Shown in pieces: positions 1 to 8,980 of a stretch of 64,000 nt of DNA. The translations under genes were made by a program, and so were the position numbers. Within the stretch, counting starts at the first letter, position 1. Each line of letters starts with the position of its first letter. Below the pieces are notes generated by a model. The model did no database searches and had not been told where the DNA came from. It saw only the letters and a program-made list of their open reading frames with translations. The stretch comes from Vibrio salilacus (lineage in GTDB: Bacteria > Pseudomonadota > Gammaproteobacteria > Enterobacterales > Vibrionaceae): NCBI RefSeq assembly GCF_002811245.1, contig NZ_NIVQ01000001.1, positions 124,001 to 188,000 on the forward strand, in the 5' to 3' direction.

Positions 1-142
1 CCGCATTACCCAATACAAATGGCAATGTCGCGCTAAAGCCGTAACGGCTGGACAGCCCAATCAGTGCAATGTTGCCTGCCCCTGGCGTCATTGAAATGGA
101 TATCGAAAAAAGCAGAAACGCGGTCATCAGTTGAGCACTCAT
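1..142 (-). CDS. LysE/RhtB-family exporter, N-terminal part (cut by window edge)
   Basis: Only the first 47 residues are in the window. They form a hydrophobic first helix followed by SMTPGAGN, which matches the MTPGPN signature at the start of LysE/RhtB amino-acid exporters, inner-membrane proteins that expel amino acids or analogues. The start ATG at 142 has a strong GAGGGAG ribosome site. It is divergent from an Lrp/AsnC regulator at 262, the usual arrangement for an exporter induced by its own amino-acid substrate. The substrate cannot be told from this fragment. Confidence 0.8.
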   Translation of the reverse strand, partial: MSAQLMTAFLLFSISISMTPGAGNIALIGLSSRYGFSATLPFVLGNA

Positions 143-261
143 TGGCTCCCTCTTAAGGTTATGATTTAAATTTCACAACAGTCTACTTAACTAGGCAGGA
201 ATAAAGTTGCTATCTACGTTATGATTTAGCTATCAATGAGCAAGATATTTCTAAAAATAGT

Positions 262-744
262 ATGAAAAAGAAAGAATCCACCAAGTTTATTCTAGATAAC
301 ACCGATCTCTCCATTCTCAGCCATATTCAACGCGATGGCCGCATGAGTAACAGCAAGCTCGCCGAAACGGTCAACTTAAGTGAAACGCCGTGCTGGCGAC
401 GCTGGAAACGCATGGAAGATGAAGGTTACATCGAAGGTTATGCCGCGCGGCTCAATCGTAAGAAACTTGGCTTTCAAGTCTCGGGATTTACTCTTGTCAC
501 CTTGGGTAGTCATGAGGTAGAAAATACCGAGCCGTTTGAGGACTTTGTCGCAGAGAACAATTGGATTCTTATGTGTCACTGCATCGCAGGCGGCGCTGAC
601 TATATTGTGCAGGTCGTAGCGCAGGATTTAGACGAATACTTTGAACGCATCAGCTCGATGCGCCGCGTAAAAGGCGTCAGTGCGATTCAGTCCAATGTCT
701 CAGTTAAAGAGATCAAAAGTACCTTTCAACTGCCGATTGGTTAA
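262..744 (+). CDS. Lrp/AsnC-family transcriptional regulator
   Basis: This 160-residue protein has the two-domain plan of the family. An N-terminal winged helix (about residues 14-65, with LSILSHIQRDGRMSNSKLA and SETPCWRRWKRM as recognition region) is followed by a RAM/AsnC ligand-binding domain (about 75-150, with LMCHCIAGGADYIVQVVA). Such proteins bind amino acids and form dimers or octamers on DNA. It is divergent from a LysE-type exporter, so the probable job is to switch that exporter on when an amino acid accumulates; this is inferred from position. The ribosome site is weak. Family assignment is firm; ligand unknown. Confidence 0.9.
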   Translation: MKKKESTKFILDNTDLSILSHIQRDGRMSNSKLAETVNLSETPCWRRWKRMEDEGYIEGYAARLNRKKLGFQVSGFTLVTLGSHEVENTEPFEDFVAENNWILMCHCIAGGADYIVQVVAQDLDEYFERISSMRRVKGVSAIQSNVSVKEIKSTFQLPIG

Positions 745-792
745 AAAGACAGTAAACGCAGCCTTGTAGGTTTCTAGGTTTAATGCCACGCC

Positions 793-1200
793 TTAGTGAC
801 TTTGTCCTTGCAGCGTTTCAAAAACCACTTCGGCATATTTCACCGATGCGCTAACATCCAGCCACGTTGAGATTGGCTTAGAGCGAGAGTGAACTGAGTA
901 GCGGTTTGGAACGCTTGGTTTGATATCGTCATCACTACGGCTGTTACCAGTAGAATGAACCATCAGCACGGGTAGCGAAATCGAGGTTACAGTGATAATC
1001 CGAAGCGTCTTGAGAACGGCTGCGGCGCGATTCAAGGTTGTCTTTTTCCACCTCTTGGTAGTAGAGACGGTTTTCAGTGGAATCCAGTGACCATTTGTTG
1101 CAGATCCACAAACTTTTTGTATTCGCGTATGGCTTCAAGTGTGTCATGGTCAACGTTGATGCCGAGTGAGTTACCCAGGAAGTTCTAACCATGAGCACTG
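793..1200 (-). pseudogene. Decayed coding stretch, identity unresolved
   Basis: No single reading frame covers this stretch, but the minus strand gives protein-like segments in different frames: one ending SASVKYAEVVFETLQGQSH and another containing DASDYHCNLDFATR. They overlap in a way that suggests frameshifts in an older gene. I could not place it in a family. It may equally be chance open frame in non-coding DNA. No good ribosome site is visible. Confidence 0.3.
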
Positions 1201-1220
1201 ACGTGAAACGAGCACAGCCC

Positions 1221-1631
1221 TTAATTATCTAGGAATTGCATAAATTTTGCATTAGCCTTTGAGTAACACTGACCATCGACATAAATGTTGCTTTGCAGTA
1301 AATGTACTCCTCGTTTACTTTTTAGGTAATGGGCCTGAACCTGAATGACTGTATTCAGAGGAATGGGCTTTATAAAGCGAACATCAAGTCGCGCCGTCAT
1401 CGCGCAAACGTCACGAGAAAATAGGCAATGGGTCATGGCCGTATCGTGCAAGGTGGTAATTGCACCGCCCTGCATGACACCTTGGTAGCCTTGTACTTTT
1501 TCTGTTGGTACAATTTCGCCCTGCACCCCTCCATCTGACATTAAGATAAATTGAATGGCAGTATGGTGGTTGAAAAAAGGTTGGCAGCAAATCGCACATT
1601 GTTGGTGATTTTTAGGTGTGTGGATAAACAT
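1221..1631 (-). CDS. PaaI-like hotdog-fold thioesterase
   Basis: This 136-residue protein carries the core of the PaaI/hotdog thioesterase family: GYQGVMQGGAITTLHDTAM (about residues 48-66) is the segment with the helix and catalytic acidic residue, followed by the strand ARLDVRFIKPIPLNT. Members hydrolyse acyl-CoA thioesters in the cytoplasm. Two CxxC-like pairs near the N-terminus (QQCAICCQPFF) are unusual for the family and might bind a metal. The gene is monocistronic; its upstream gap holds the start of the UPF0251 gene on the other strand. Substrate cannot be predicted. Confidence 0.8.
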   Translation of the reverse strand: MFIHTPKNHQQCAICCQPFFNHHTAIQFILMSDGGVQGEIVPTEKVQGYQGVMQGGAITTLHDTAMTHCLFSRDVCAMTARLDVRFIKPIPLNTVIQVQAHYLKSKRGVHLLQSNIYVDGQCYSKANAKFMQFLDN

Positions 1632-1696
1632 AACATACCGCTGGGTTAGAGAATATCATTGAGCCTAGACAAAATAATATAAAAGGTAGAAACAAA

Positions 1697-1978
1697 GTGG
1701 CGAGACCAAAAATAGAGCGAAAAATATGCGGTAATGCGCCATACGAATGCTTTAAACCCAATGGAGTGCCCCTTTCCAAACTCAATAAAATTGAACTGTT
1801 AGCGGAAGAACTCGAAGCGTTACGCTTAGCCGATTTAGAATCTCTAAGTCAATTAGAAGCAGCGACTCGTATGGGCGTCTCGAGGCAAACATTTGGCAAT
1901 ATCGTAAAACGAGCGCGAGCCAAAGTGGCTCAAAGCTTAGTTCATGGTCAGGCACTTATGTTTAGTCGCGAGCACTAG
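1697..1978 (+). CDS. UPF0251 (DUF134) DNA-binding-like protein
   Basis: The 93-residue protein starts MARPKIERKICGNAP and has a C-terminal helix-turn-helix of sigma-70 region 4 type (about residues 50-80, with LSQLEAATRMGVSRQTFGNIV). This is the UPF0251 family, small predicted DNA-binding proteins. In many proteobacteria UPF0251 genes neighbour NifX/NifB-like (dinitrogenase Fe-Mo cofactor domain) genes, and such a gene lies here at 2198-2710 on the opposite strand. Its 3' end overlaps the convergent NqrM-like gene by 17 bp. A regulatory role over that pair is an inference. Confidence 0.85.
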   Translation: MARPKIERKICGNAPYECFKPNGVPLSKLNKIELLAEELEALRLADLESLSQLEAATRMGVSRQTFGNIVKRARAKVAQSLVHGQALMFSREH

Positions 1979-2192
1979 TTATACTCAAAGAGCTTGGTGC
2001 GTGCGGCTGCTGAATTTGATAGAGCACACGAGAGTGCTCATCGCATGTTTCGACGCAATTGCATTCTCTTTCTATTTCAATATTGGCAAGCCCGCCACAA
2101 CTCCCCTGTATCGCTTGGCGTTTAAAAATAACACCGATCGCCATTAAGACCACAACGACTAAAAACACAATAAAGCTGATCACATATGTCAT
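1962..2192 (-). CDS. NqrM-like membrane protein with cysteine cluster
   Basis: This 76-residue protein has one N-terminal membrane helix (about 1-22) and then GSCGGL followed by CNCVETC, the cysteine arrangement of NqrM (DUF539). NqrM is needed to deliver iron for the two-cysteine iron centre during assembly of the Na+-pumping NADH:quinone reductase. Canonical nqrM lies after the nqr operon and apbE; here it sits instead with a NifX-like gene, so it may be a paralogue with another iron client. The C-terminal tail after the last Cys is longer than I expect. It starts 5 bp after the NifX-like gene, so the two are probably co-transcribed. Confidence 0.8.
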   Translation of the reverse strand: MTYVISFIVFLVVVVLMAIGVIFKRQAIQGSCGGLANIEIERECNCVETCDEHSRVLYQIQQPHAPSSLSITSARD

Positions 2193-2197
2193 TATTT

Positions 2198-2710
2198 TTA
2201 CTCAGACTGTGCAGTTAATTTCAAAATCTTAGCAAGGCGACACATTATTCTTGGAGAAAGCTTGTTAATCGGCACTTGATGGCCTGAAGCTCCTCCTCTA
2301 TTTGATGATAAGCGTGTAACACTTGAGGGGGAGTGTTTAATATTGTGTGCTGAACAACTGATTTTATTTGTTTTGGCCGAAGGACGAGCAAACTCAATTT
2401 GAGTGACTGCAGTCAGTTGGTCCACATCAAAGGCCTCTAGATCAAACCCTCGTGGTGCACTCAATACCCGCACATTGAGCTCAAACAAGGTGTTAAGCAT
2501 ATTAGTGCCAATTAAACGAACCACGACAGCATCCACCTGATGATCTTTCAGCACTTGGATCCAATGCTTCTTATGTCTGCAACGAGCCGATGATTGGGGT
2601 AGTTCGAGAGTTCGTTTGCTGTTGGTTTCGCTATCCCAAAGCATGATCTGAGGGGCTTTAGCAAAGTGATTGTAAAGAGAAGATTCGCGACTAGGAATGG
2701 CAAATAACAT
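2198..2710 (-). CDS. NifX/NifB-type dinitrogenase cofactor-domain protein
   Basis: The N-terminal half (about 1-110) reads MLFAIPSRESSLYNHFAKAP, then HWIQVLKDHQVDAVVVRLIG and LNVRVLSAP, the alternating strand/helix pattern of the Nitro_FeMo-Co domain that binds iron-sulfur or Fe-Mo cofactor intermediates. The tail is low-complexity and polar. I chose ATG 2710 because GGAA lies about 8 bp upstream; an ATG at 2722 and longer open frame exist. No nitrogenase genes are near, so the role is probably general iron-sulfur or molybdenum handling. It leads into the NqrM-like gene. Confidence 0.75.
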   Translation of the reverse strand: MLFAIPSRESSLYNHFAKAPQIMLWDSETNSKRTLELPQSSARCRHKKHWIQVLKDHQVDAVVVRLIGTNMLNTLFELNVRVLSAPRGFDLEAFDVDQLTAVTQIEFARPSAKTNKISCSAHNIKHSPSSVTRLSSNRGGASGHQVPINKLSPRIMCRLAKILKLTAQSE

Positions 2711-2810
2711 AGTGAGTTCCATTATCAAGGTGATAAAGAAACTATACCGCCAGTTATTGTCATATGCCAACAACTACATGTGAGAAATTAGGTTCCATAT
2801 AGCGATAGTG

Positions 2811-2843
2811 TCAAGGATGGTTTAGCTTACAAACCATCCTTGA
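2811..2843. repeat. Perfect 13-bp inverted repeat (hairpin)
   Basis: TCAAGGATGGTTT and its exact complement flank a 7-base loop. No T-run follows on either side, so it is not a typical intrinsic terminator. It lies between phoU (3' end at 2933) and the NifX-like gene start, and may stabilise or end the pst-phoU transcript. Confidence 0.5.
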
Positions 2844-2932
2844 AGGGTATCAACTTGCTAAGTATTTTGATTAACCAGACTTATGCTCAAGAGACAACCT
2901 CTCTCCGTCGCCGTTTTTTACTACCCGTAATA

Positions 2933-3688
2933 TCACGACGACTGGCTTTTTTGGCTTGCCAAAAGCTCCGCAATCGCTTTATCGTTTTGGTGACGAACAT
3001 CCAAGCCAGTCACAAAATAAATCGTGTACTCGCAAACATTACGTGCGTGATCACCAATTCGCTCAACGGCGCGACCTATCCATGTGATCTCTAAAATGGT
3101 TTGATAATTAGTGCCTTGCACCAGCATATCTTTATCATTTTGACGCAAAATATCGCCATAGCTGTTGTCGATTTGCTTATCCAACATTGCTGCTTCTAGC
3201 GCATCGTGCGCATTGAGATCGTGAAAGGCAATCATCGACTTTTGTAACATATTGATCACGTTAGCATTGATTTTTTCAAACGCATCTTGTTGTAATTCAA
3301 TTCCATCAAAATAGTCTTTGTCACCCGGATGATGTTCCTTTAAACGTAACACCGCATGAGCGATACGTTTAGATTGATCGCCAATTCGCTCCAGATCCAT
3401 GATCGCTTTCATGATCGAAAATACCGCACGTAAATCGCGGGCTGCGGGCTGGCGCTTAACTAAAATATCAATACAACGTTGATCAATAGCCAACTCTAGC
3501 AAATTGATATTATGATCGTTTTCAATTACTTGCTTGGCCAGATCGGTATTACCTGTCATAAATGCATCGAGTGCATCTCGCACTTGTGCGATGACTAAAT
3601 CACCCATATTCACCACGCTATCCACAATAGAACACATTTCACTATTGTAGCTATGAGAGGTGTGCCCATCGACACGATGAGTTGTCAT
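2933..3688 (-). CDS. phoU: PhoU, phosphate signalling regulator
   Basis: The 251-residue protein is two PhoU three-helix repeats (about 20-110 and 125-225) with the family metal-binding motifs: DLRAVFSIMKAIMDLERIGDQ and TWIGRAVERIGDHARNV. PhoU links the PstSCAB transporter to the PhoR kinase and holds the Pho regulon off when phosphate is ample; it acts on the cytoplasmic face of the membrane. It is the last gene of pstSCAB-phoU, 21 bp after pstB, so it is co-transcribed. Length matches the family. Confidence 0.97.
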   Translation of the reverse strand: MTTHRVDGHTSHSYNSEMCSIVDSVVNMGDLVIAQVRDALDAFMTGNTDLAKQVIENDHNINLLELAIDQRCIDILVKRQPAARDLRAVFSIMKAIMDLERIGDQSKRIAHAVLRLKEHHPGDKDYFDGIELQQDAFEKINANVINMLQKSMIAFHDLNAHDALEAAMLDKQIDNSYGDILRQNDKDMLVQGTNYQTILEITWIGRAVERIGDHARNVCEYTIYFVTGLDVRHQNDKAIAELLASQKSQSS

Positions 3689-3709
3689 AAAGTTCTCCTA
3701 AAACAGTCG

Positions 3710-4549
3710 TTAACCGAAACGGCCAGTAATGTAATCTTCAGTGCGGCTATCACGTGGGTTGGTGAACAGCTCTCGTGTTTCGCTCAGTTCAACCAAGTTA
3801 CCTAAGTGGAAAAAGGCGGTTTTATCTGAAACGCGCGCCGCTTGCTGCATATTGTGTGTCACCATCGCAATGGTGTAGCTGCCTTTGAGCTCATCGATTA
3901 AGTCTTCAATGATCGAGGTCGCGATAGGATCAAGCGCCGAACAAGGTTCATCCATCAAAATCACTTCAGGGTTAACCGCAATCGCACGAGCAATACACAA
4001 ACGCTGTTGCTGACCACCAGACAACCCTGTCCCTGGCGCTGATAAGCGATCTTTGACTTCTTTCCATAACCCTGCTCGACGTAAACTGGTTTCGACGATT
4101 TCGTCTAAGTCGGATTTATTGTTGACTAAACCATGTAATTTCGGACCGTAGGCGATATTTTCATAAATCGATTTTGGAAACGGATTAGGCTTTTGGAACA
4201 CCATGCCGACTTGAGCGCGCAGCTGCACCACATCTAAGCTAGGGTGATAAATATCTTGCCCGTCCAAGGTCACTGAACCCTCAACACGAGCCGTATCGAT
4301 GGTGTCGTTCATACGATTTAAACAGCGTAAAAAGGTCGATTTACCGCAACCTGAAGGGCCGATAAAGGCGACCACTTCATGCTCAATGATATCCATATTG
4401 ATGCCGTGTAGCGCCTTGGTTTCACCATAGAAAACTTTCACATCACGCGCGGCCATTTTAATTTGTGTGGCTTGGGCTGCTTCTTTAGCTGTGCTCTTTA
4501 CCTGTGGTGTCACAAGGGAGTGTTTGTTCATAATAGCTTCACTTATCAT
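3710..4549 (-). CDS. pstB: PstB, phosphate ABC transporter ATPase
   Basis: The protein has all ABC ATPase motifs: Walker [10 protein letters not shown] (about residues 64-72), the signature LSGGQQQRL, Walker [13 protein letters not shown] and the H-loop histidine in [10 protein letters not shown]. It powers high-affinity phosphate import through PstC/PstA. The start is uncertain: GTG 4561 overlaps the pstA stop, but ATG 4549 has GGTGG about 8 bp upstream and is preferred; ATG 4531 is a third choice. The first 30 or so residues are a variable extension before the ABC domain. Overlap or near overlap with pstA implies translational coupling. Confidence 0.96.
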   Translation of the reverse strand: MISEAIMNKHSLVTPQVKSTAKEAAQATQIKMAARDVKVFYGETKALHGINMDIIEHEVVAFIGPSGCGKSTFLRCLNRMNDTIDTARVEGSVTLDGQDIYHPSLDVVQLRAQVGMVFQKPNPFPKSIYENIAYGPKLHGLVNNKSDLDEIVETSLRRAGLWKEVKDRLSAPGTGLSGGQQQRLCIARAIAVNPEVILMDEPCSALDPIATSIIEDLIDELKGSYTIAMVTHNMQQAARVSDKTAFFHLGNLVELSETRELFTNPRDSRTEDYITGRFG

Positions 4550-4554
4550 CTTTA

Positions 4555-5958
4555 TTACCACCGAGTTTCAAAGCGTCGACGCAACCAAATCGCCAGCGCA
4601 TTTAAGCTAATCATTAATGCTAACAATACGGTGATTGCAGCAGAGGTTCTTGCTTCAAAAAAGTTACGCAGTTCGTTACCTTGCCAGAGGAAAATCTGGA
4701 CTGGTAGCGCAGTTGATTGATCAAGCGGTGTCGCAGGCACGCTCGCGACAAATGAGCTCATCCCAATCAAGAGCAGTGGCGCAGTTTCACCTAAGGCTTG
4801 CGCGATACCTAAAATGGCCCCAGTTAGGATACCCGGTAGTGCCAATGGCAATACGTGATGAAATACCGCTTGCGTTTTTGATGCGCCTATACCGAGTGCC
4901 GCTTGACGAATCGATGGCGGGATGGCTTTTAAGGTTGAACGCGTCGCGATGATCACCGTCGGCAACGTCATTAGGGTTAGTACCAAGCCACCGACAAGCG
5001 GTGCGGAGAGCGGCAACTTAAACCACAAAATGAATACTGAAGCCCCTAGTAAACCAAACACAATGGAAGGAACCGCCGCTAGGTTGTTGATGTTGACTTC
5101 AATCAAATCGGTGAGCTTATTTTTGGGTGCAAATTCTTCTAGGTAGATAGCAGAGGCAACGCCAATCGGTACCGCTAATACCATAACGATTAACATCATA
5201 AACACCGACCCCATAAACGCCCCAGCTAAGCCTGCCGACGCTAACGAGCTACGAGAGTCGACATTCATAAACAACGCGGTACTGAATTTGTTCTGGATGA
5301 CGCCACGCTCAGCCAATTCATCAGCCCATGCGCGAGTACGAGCGCTTAACTGCTGACGAGAGTCGGGTAGGTCACGGTCGATGTTGCCTTTCAACCACAC
5401 GTCGACGTTGGCTTCGGCCAGTAAATCAAGGCGTAAGGTTTGGCCGACCAGTGAAGGGTCATTGACTATCATATCGCGTAGAGCAAAACGCTCACCGCTG
5501 GTGATCAATTTGATCGCATCACGCTGGTAGCGAGTCGCTTCAGGGATTTCGTTAGCCAAACTGTTGACAATAATACGGTTGAAATTAACCATGCCAACAC
5601 TGCTTTGCCATGTCAGCATGCGCTGTCTGAATTGTGCCGGGCTCTCATCGCTTTGCTGGATAGGCTTAGGATCAATTTTCACCACATCTGGGTCAAAATA
5701 GACATCTAATGTCACGGTGGCTTGCCAAAATGCCGGAATGCCTTTGGAAAGAATCGACGTAAATAATATCGCCACAAAACTTAACGCTAAAGCAACTGCG
5801 CCAATACCGAAAGCTCTAAAGCGGCGTTCACTGTTGTGACGTTTTTTCAGCGAGCGAGCAATGCGCTGCTTTGTTTCGTTACGCAGGGCTAAAGCGTCAT
5901 CATTTGAAAGGCTGGAGGTATTCATACTGTTGTCCATAGCGTTACTCATACTGTTCAC
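4555..5958 (-). CDS. pstA: PstA, phosphate ABC transporter permease
   Basis: The C-terminal 230 residues are a binding-protein-dependent permease domain with several membrane helices and the EAA-type loop ([23 protein letters not shown]). The N-terminal half contains one membrane helix and a long periplasmic insert (about 75-230), which makes the protein 467 residues, far longer than Escherichia coli PstA (about 296). Large PstA/PstC proteins of this type occur in marine gammaproteobacteria. It overlaps pstC by 17 bp and forms the channel with it. Confidence 0.93.
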   Translation of the reverse strand: MNSMSNAMDNSMNTSSLSNDDALALRNETKQRIARSLKKRHNSERRFRAFGIGAVALALSFVAILFTSILSKGIPAFWQATVTLDVYFDPDVVKIDPKPIQQSDESPAQFRQRMLTWQSSVGMVNFNRIIVNSLANEIPEATRYQRDAIKLITSGERFALRDMIVNDPSLVGQTLRLDLLAEANVDVWLKGNIDRDLPDSRQQLSARTRAWADELAERGVIQNKFSTALFMNVDSRSSLASAGLAGAFMGSVFMMLIVMVLAVPIGVASAIYLEEFAPKNKLTDLIEVNINNLAAVPSIVFGLLGASVFILWFKLPLSAPLVGGLVLTLMTLPTVIIATRSTLKAIPPSIRQAALGIGASKTQAVFHHVLPLALPGILTGAILGIAQALGETAPLLLIGMSSFVASVPATPLDQSTALPVQIFLWQGNELRNFFEARTSAAITVLLALMISLNALAIWLRRRFETRW

Positions 5959-7324
5959 GGTACTTACGCACGATAACGAGTGCGATCACATTAAGAACCA
6001 AAGTGATCACAAATAGGGTCAGACCAAGCGCAAACGCGACCAATGACTGTGGGCTAGCAAAATCGGTATCACCAGTAAGTTGGTTGACGATGGTAACCGT
6101 CATGGTTGACACTGCTTCGAATGGGTTAGCGGTCAACACCGGGCTATTGCCTGCGGCAAGGACCACGATCATAGTTTCACCTATCGCGCGGCTGGCCGCG
6201 AGCAGCACTGCGCCTGTGATTCCCGGTAGCGCTGCTGGTAGTACGACTTTGCGGATGGTCTCTGATTTAGTTGCACCAAGGCCAAGCGAACCATCTCTTA
6301 GTGTTTTGGGCACTTGCGTAAGAATGTCGTCGGATAGTGAAGAAATAAACGGAATGACCATTAAGCCCATCACGATCCCTGCGGTGAGAGCGGAAGTCGC
6401 GCGAATGTCAATATTGAGCCACTGCCCCAGTTCACTCAGAAAAGGGCCAACCGTGATCAAAGCAAAAAAGCCGTAGACGATGGTCGGAATACCCGCGAGC
6501 ACTTCAATGATCGGTTTGGCTAGCGAACGAACGCGACTTGGCGCGTATTCAGCCAGATAAATGGCGCACATCAGACCGATCGGAATGGCGACAATCAAGG
6601 CAATCAAGGCAATTAAAAAAGTTCCCGCCAGTAACGGCAACATACCAAAGCCAGTTTGGTTCTCTGTTCCTACGGTTGAAAAACGAGGGTTCCATGTGGT
6701 GCCAAAGAAAAATTCGCTCGGGCTAACAAAACTAAAGAAGCGTAACGCTTCTCCAACCATCGAAAGAACAATGCCTACCGTGGTTAAAATTGCCACTGCC
6801 GAGCATAAAATCAGCAGTATATGTAGTGCACGTTCGACTGTGTTGCGTGCGCGAAGATCAGGGCGGATTTGTCGAGTGCTGAAGACTAATCCGGCCGCGG
6901 CAACCGTTGCCATCAAACCCGTGAGTAATAAATCGCTGCGTTGTTGTAACTGCTTGAAGTAGTCTGCTGCAGTAATTTCTTGAGGAGAAAAATTATCCAG
7001 TACAGCGAAACCACTGACGATATTATGCAGTTTGTTCATCAGTACGTGGGTGCTTTCGACTGCCGTGGGCTGCAGATCCGTAGGAAGGCTATCAACGACC
7101 ATTTGCTGGATCAGTATGGGGGAACATAGGCTCCACACTATCCAAATTAATAACGTAGGAACCACACACCAAAGCAGAGTTAACATGCCGTGATAAACAG
7201 GGCGAGAGTGTAAACGCTGAGTTCCAGTATTGGTTGATGCTACTTTTTTACTGCGCGTCAGCCCTAGGTGGTAAGCGAGTGTCATTACCACCAGTAGGAC
7301 AACCATCAGCATCAGATTATTCAT
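5942..7324 (-). CDS. pstC: PstC, phosphate ABC transporter permease
   Basis: The 460-residue protein has a C-terminal permease domain with the coupling loop SLGLGATKSETIRKVVLPAALPG and about six helices, preceded by an extra N-terminal unit with two or three membrane helices and a periplasmic loop (about 65-150). It pairs with PstA to form the phosphate channel. It lies 68 bp downstream of pstS, the gap containing a stem-loop (7349-7382) that could let pstS be expressed more strongly than the rest, as is usual for binding proteins. Confidence 0.93.
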   Translation of the reverse strand: MNNLMLMVVLLVVMTLAYHLGLTRSKKVASTNTGTQRLHSRPVYHGMLTLLWCVVPTLLIWIVWSLCSPILIQQMVVDSLPTDLQPTAVESTHVLMNKLHNIVSGFAVLDNFSPQEITAADYFKQLQQRSDLLLTGLMATVAAAGLVFSTRQIRPDLRARNTVERALHILLILCSAVAILTTVGIVLSMVGEALRFFSFVSPSEFFFGTTWNPRFSTVGTENQTGFGMLPLLAGTFLIALIALIVAIPIGLMCAIYLAEYAPSRVRSLAKPIIEVLAGIPTIVYGFFALITVGPFLSELGQWLNIDIRATSALTAGIVMGLMVIPFISSLSDDILTQVPKTLRDGSLGLGATKSETIRKVVLPAALPGITGAVLLAASRAIGETMIVVLAAGNSPVLTANPFEAVSTMTVTIVNQLTGDTDFASPQSLVAFALGLTLFVITLVLNVIALVIVRKYREQYE

Positions 7325-7348
7325 TAGTATTCTTACCTTATTAAAGCG

Positions 7349-7382
7349 TTAGCTTGGGCCGACAAATGCCGACCCAAGCTAA
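7349..7382 (-). terminator. Intercistronic stem-loop between pstS and pstC
   Basis: TTAGCTTGGG pairs exactly with CCCAAGCTAA across a 14-base loop. There is no strong T-run, so I read it as a processing or partial-termination hairpin after pstS rather than a full terminator, because pstC clearly follows in the same operon. Confidence 0.55.
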
Positions 7383-7392
7383 TCAGAGAGCC

Positions 7393-8415
7393 TTAAAGGA
7401 CTTTGCGGTTTTTAATATTTTGAGATACTTGAGCACGCTCTTTATCATCCATTGGGATAAGGCCAGCCGCTTCAAGTGGACTACCTGTTGCTCCCATTTG
7501 TTCGCTGACAAAGTACTGTGCGTACTCGAGGATTCCCGGTACTACACCTACATGAGCATTTTTGATGTAAAAGAACAGTGGTCGAGAAACTGGATATTGT
7601 CCGTTACCAATCGTCTCTAAGCTTGGGGTTACGCCGTTAACGGTTGCTACTTTCAAGCGGTCACGGTTTTGGTCGTAGAAGCTTAGGCCAAATACACCAA
7701 GTGCATTTTTCTGGGCATCAAGACGAGCTAGGGTTTCGGTATAATCGCCAGCGACTTCAACTACGCGGCCATCGGTGCGAATCGCATTACAGAAGTTGCC
7801 TTTGGCTTTTTTGTCCATCGCTTTAACTTCAGCAAAAGTCTCACAACCTGGGTGAACGACCTTCTCTTCGTACACTTCACGAGTGCCGTGGTTAGAGCCT
7901 GGGATCACAAGCAGAATTTCTTGGTCAGGAAGAGAGGCGTCAATTTGCTTCCAGTTGGTATAAGGGTTTGAAACCATTTTGCCGTTTTGTGGTATTTGTG
8001 CGGCACCCGCTTTAAATACATGCTCTGGCTTAAGGGCAAAAGAACCACTGTCAGAACGAGAAGCAAACACGATGCCGTCGTAGCCAACCTTCACTTCAAC
8101 GATTTCTGTTACACCATTGGCGCGGCAACTTTCCACTTCCGACGATTTAATGGCGCGTGAGGCGTTAGCAATATCGATGGTATTGACCCCGACACCTTGG
8201 CAAAACTGACGTAAACCGCCACTAGAACCACCTGAGCCAACCACCGGCGTGTTAAATTGTGGGAAGGTTTGGCCGAATTCTTCTGCAACAATAGAAGAAA
8301 AAGGCAAAACGGTTGAAGAGCCAGCGATTTGGATCGTATCACGTGCCATTGCTGGTGCAGAGATCGCGGTTGCGATGGTTGAAGCAAGCAAAAGCGCATT
8401 GCGTCCGAACTTCAT
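7393..8415 (-). CDS. pstS: PstS, periplasmic phosphate-binding protein
   Basis: From ATG 8415 (RBS GAGGGAA 7 bp upstream) the 340-residue protein has a signal peptide ending APAMA, then IQIAGSSTVLPFSSIVAEEF and the phosphate-binding GSGGSSGGLRQFC segment typical of the PBP-like PstS family. It captures inorganic phosphate in the periplasm and hands it to PstCA. A Pho box upstream (8539-8556) indicates control by PhoB under phosphate limitation. It heads pstSCAB-phoU. An upstream in-frame ATG (8445) lacks an RBS of comparable quality. Confidence 0.95.
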   Translation of the reverse strand: MKFGRNALLLASTIATAISAPAMARDTIQIAGSSTVLPFSSIVAEEFGQTFPQFNTPVVGSGGSSGGLRQFCQGVGVNTIDIANASRAIKSSEVESCRANGVTEIVEVKVGYDGIVFASRSDSGSFALKPEHVFKAGAAQIPQNGKMVSNPYTNWKQIDASLPDQEILLVIPGSNHGTREVYEEKVVHPGCETFAEVKAMDKKAKGNFCNAIRTDGRVVEVAGDYTETLARLDAQKNALGVFGLSFYDQNRDRLKVATVNGVTPSLETIGNGQYPVSRPLFFYIKNAHVGVVPGILEYAQYFVSEQMGATGSPLEAAGLIPMDDKERAQVSQNIKNRKVL

Positions 8416-8538
8416 AATATTTCCCTCATTAAATTTCATAACCATAGACCGTTTTGAAAAGCTTTCGTAAGCAGCTTTGTATTGTGTTTAGCTGAGATGA
8501 ATATTGAGCAGAAAATGTGACAGTAAAATATCTTTTAT

Positions 8539-8556
8539 ATGACAATTTTATGACCA
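8539..8556 (-). promoter_or_regulatory. Pho box (PhoB site) upstream of pstS
   Basis: Read on the minus strand the site is TGGTCAT-AAAA-TTGTCAT, two 7-bp direct repeats separated by four A/T bases, close to the PhoB consensus CTGTCAT-AWAW-CTGTCAY. It lies about 125-140 bp before the pstS start, and an AT-rich -10-like stretch follows downstream. A third weaker half-site (ACTGTCAC) lies a little further downstream. Confidence 0.75.
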
Positions 8557-8639
8557 TGTGGATTTTTTGTTTGAAAGTTAGTTTTTTTACAATTAAAAAT
8601 CAGTGGGATATATTTATTGACCTGATAACTGTGAGGCGA

Positions 8640-8930
8640 TTGAGGGCAGCGACTTACCCGATCAAAGCCATTTGGAAAAGTTGGGTTACTTTGGCTACAC
8701 CTTTATCGAGCCGACACAAAGATTAGAGCCCGTCTATGATTACGTTATCGATATTAACTATGCAATGTACCAACACAATAAACGCAGAGAGGCATATCAA
8801 AAACAGGTCTATTGGGAAGTCGACTGTAATCAAAATGCCACAAAGACTCTGCAATATGTTATCAGCTATTTTGCTGCTCGCTTTAACATCATCCTTTGCA
8901 ACTCAGCGGTAACTTTTATATTGACAGCGA
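8640..8930 (+). other. Gap with a possible gene remnant
   Basis: Between the Pho box and arsR, the plus strand encodes a protein-like run without a plausible start: LEKLGYFGYTFIEP, then QRLEPVYDYVIDINYAMYQ and hydrophobic residues. Composition looks coding up to about 8860. I do not recognise it. It may be the tail of a gene lost by deletion, or chance. Confidence 0.25.
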
Positions 8931-8950
8931 TCTCTTTTTATATGATATAT
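8921..8950 (+). promoter_or_regulatory. Probable arsR promoter and ArsR operator
   Basis: TTGACA at 8921-8926 is followed by TATATGATAT at 8939-8948 in the -10 area, 30 bp before the arsR start. The same 10-mer lies in the promoter of the second arsR (21763-21772), also behind a TTGACA. Shared AT-rich elements overlapping the -10 fit ArsR-family autorepression; the operator role is inferred. Confidence 0.5.
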
Positions 8951-8980
8951 ATGTACATCCATATATTCAGAGATAAGTAA

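Noticed and set aside
6003-6476. Long plus-strand ORF (157 aa) opposite pstC
   Set aside because: It is a shadow of the well-supported pstC frame, with no ribosome site and no family features.
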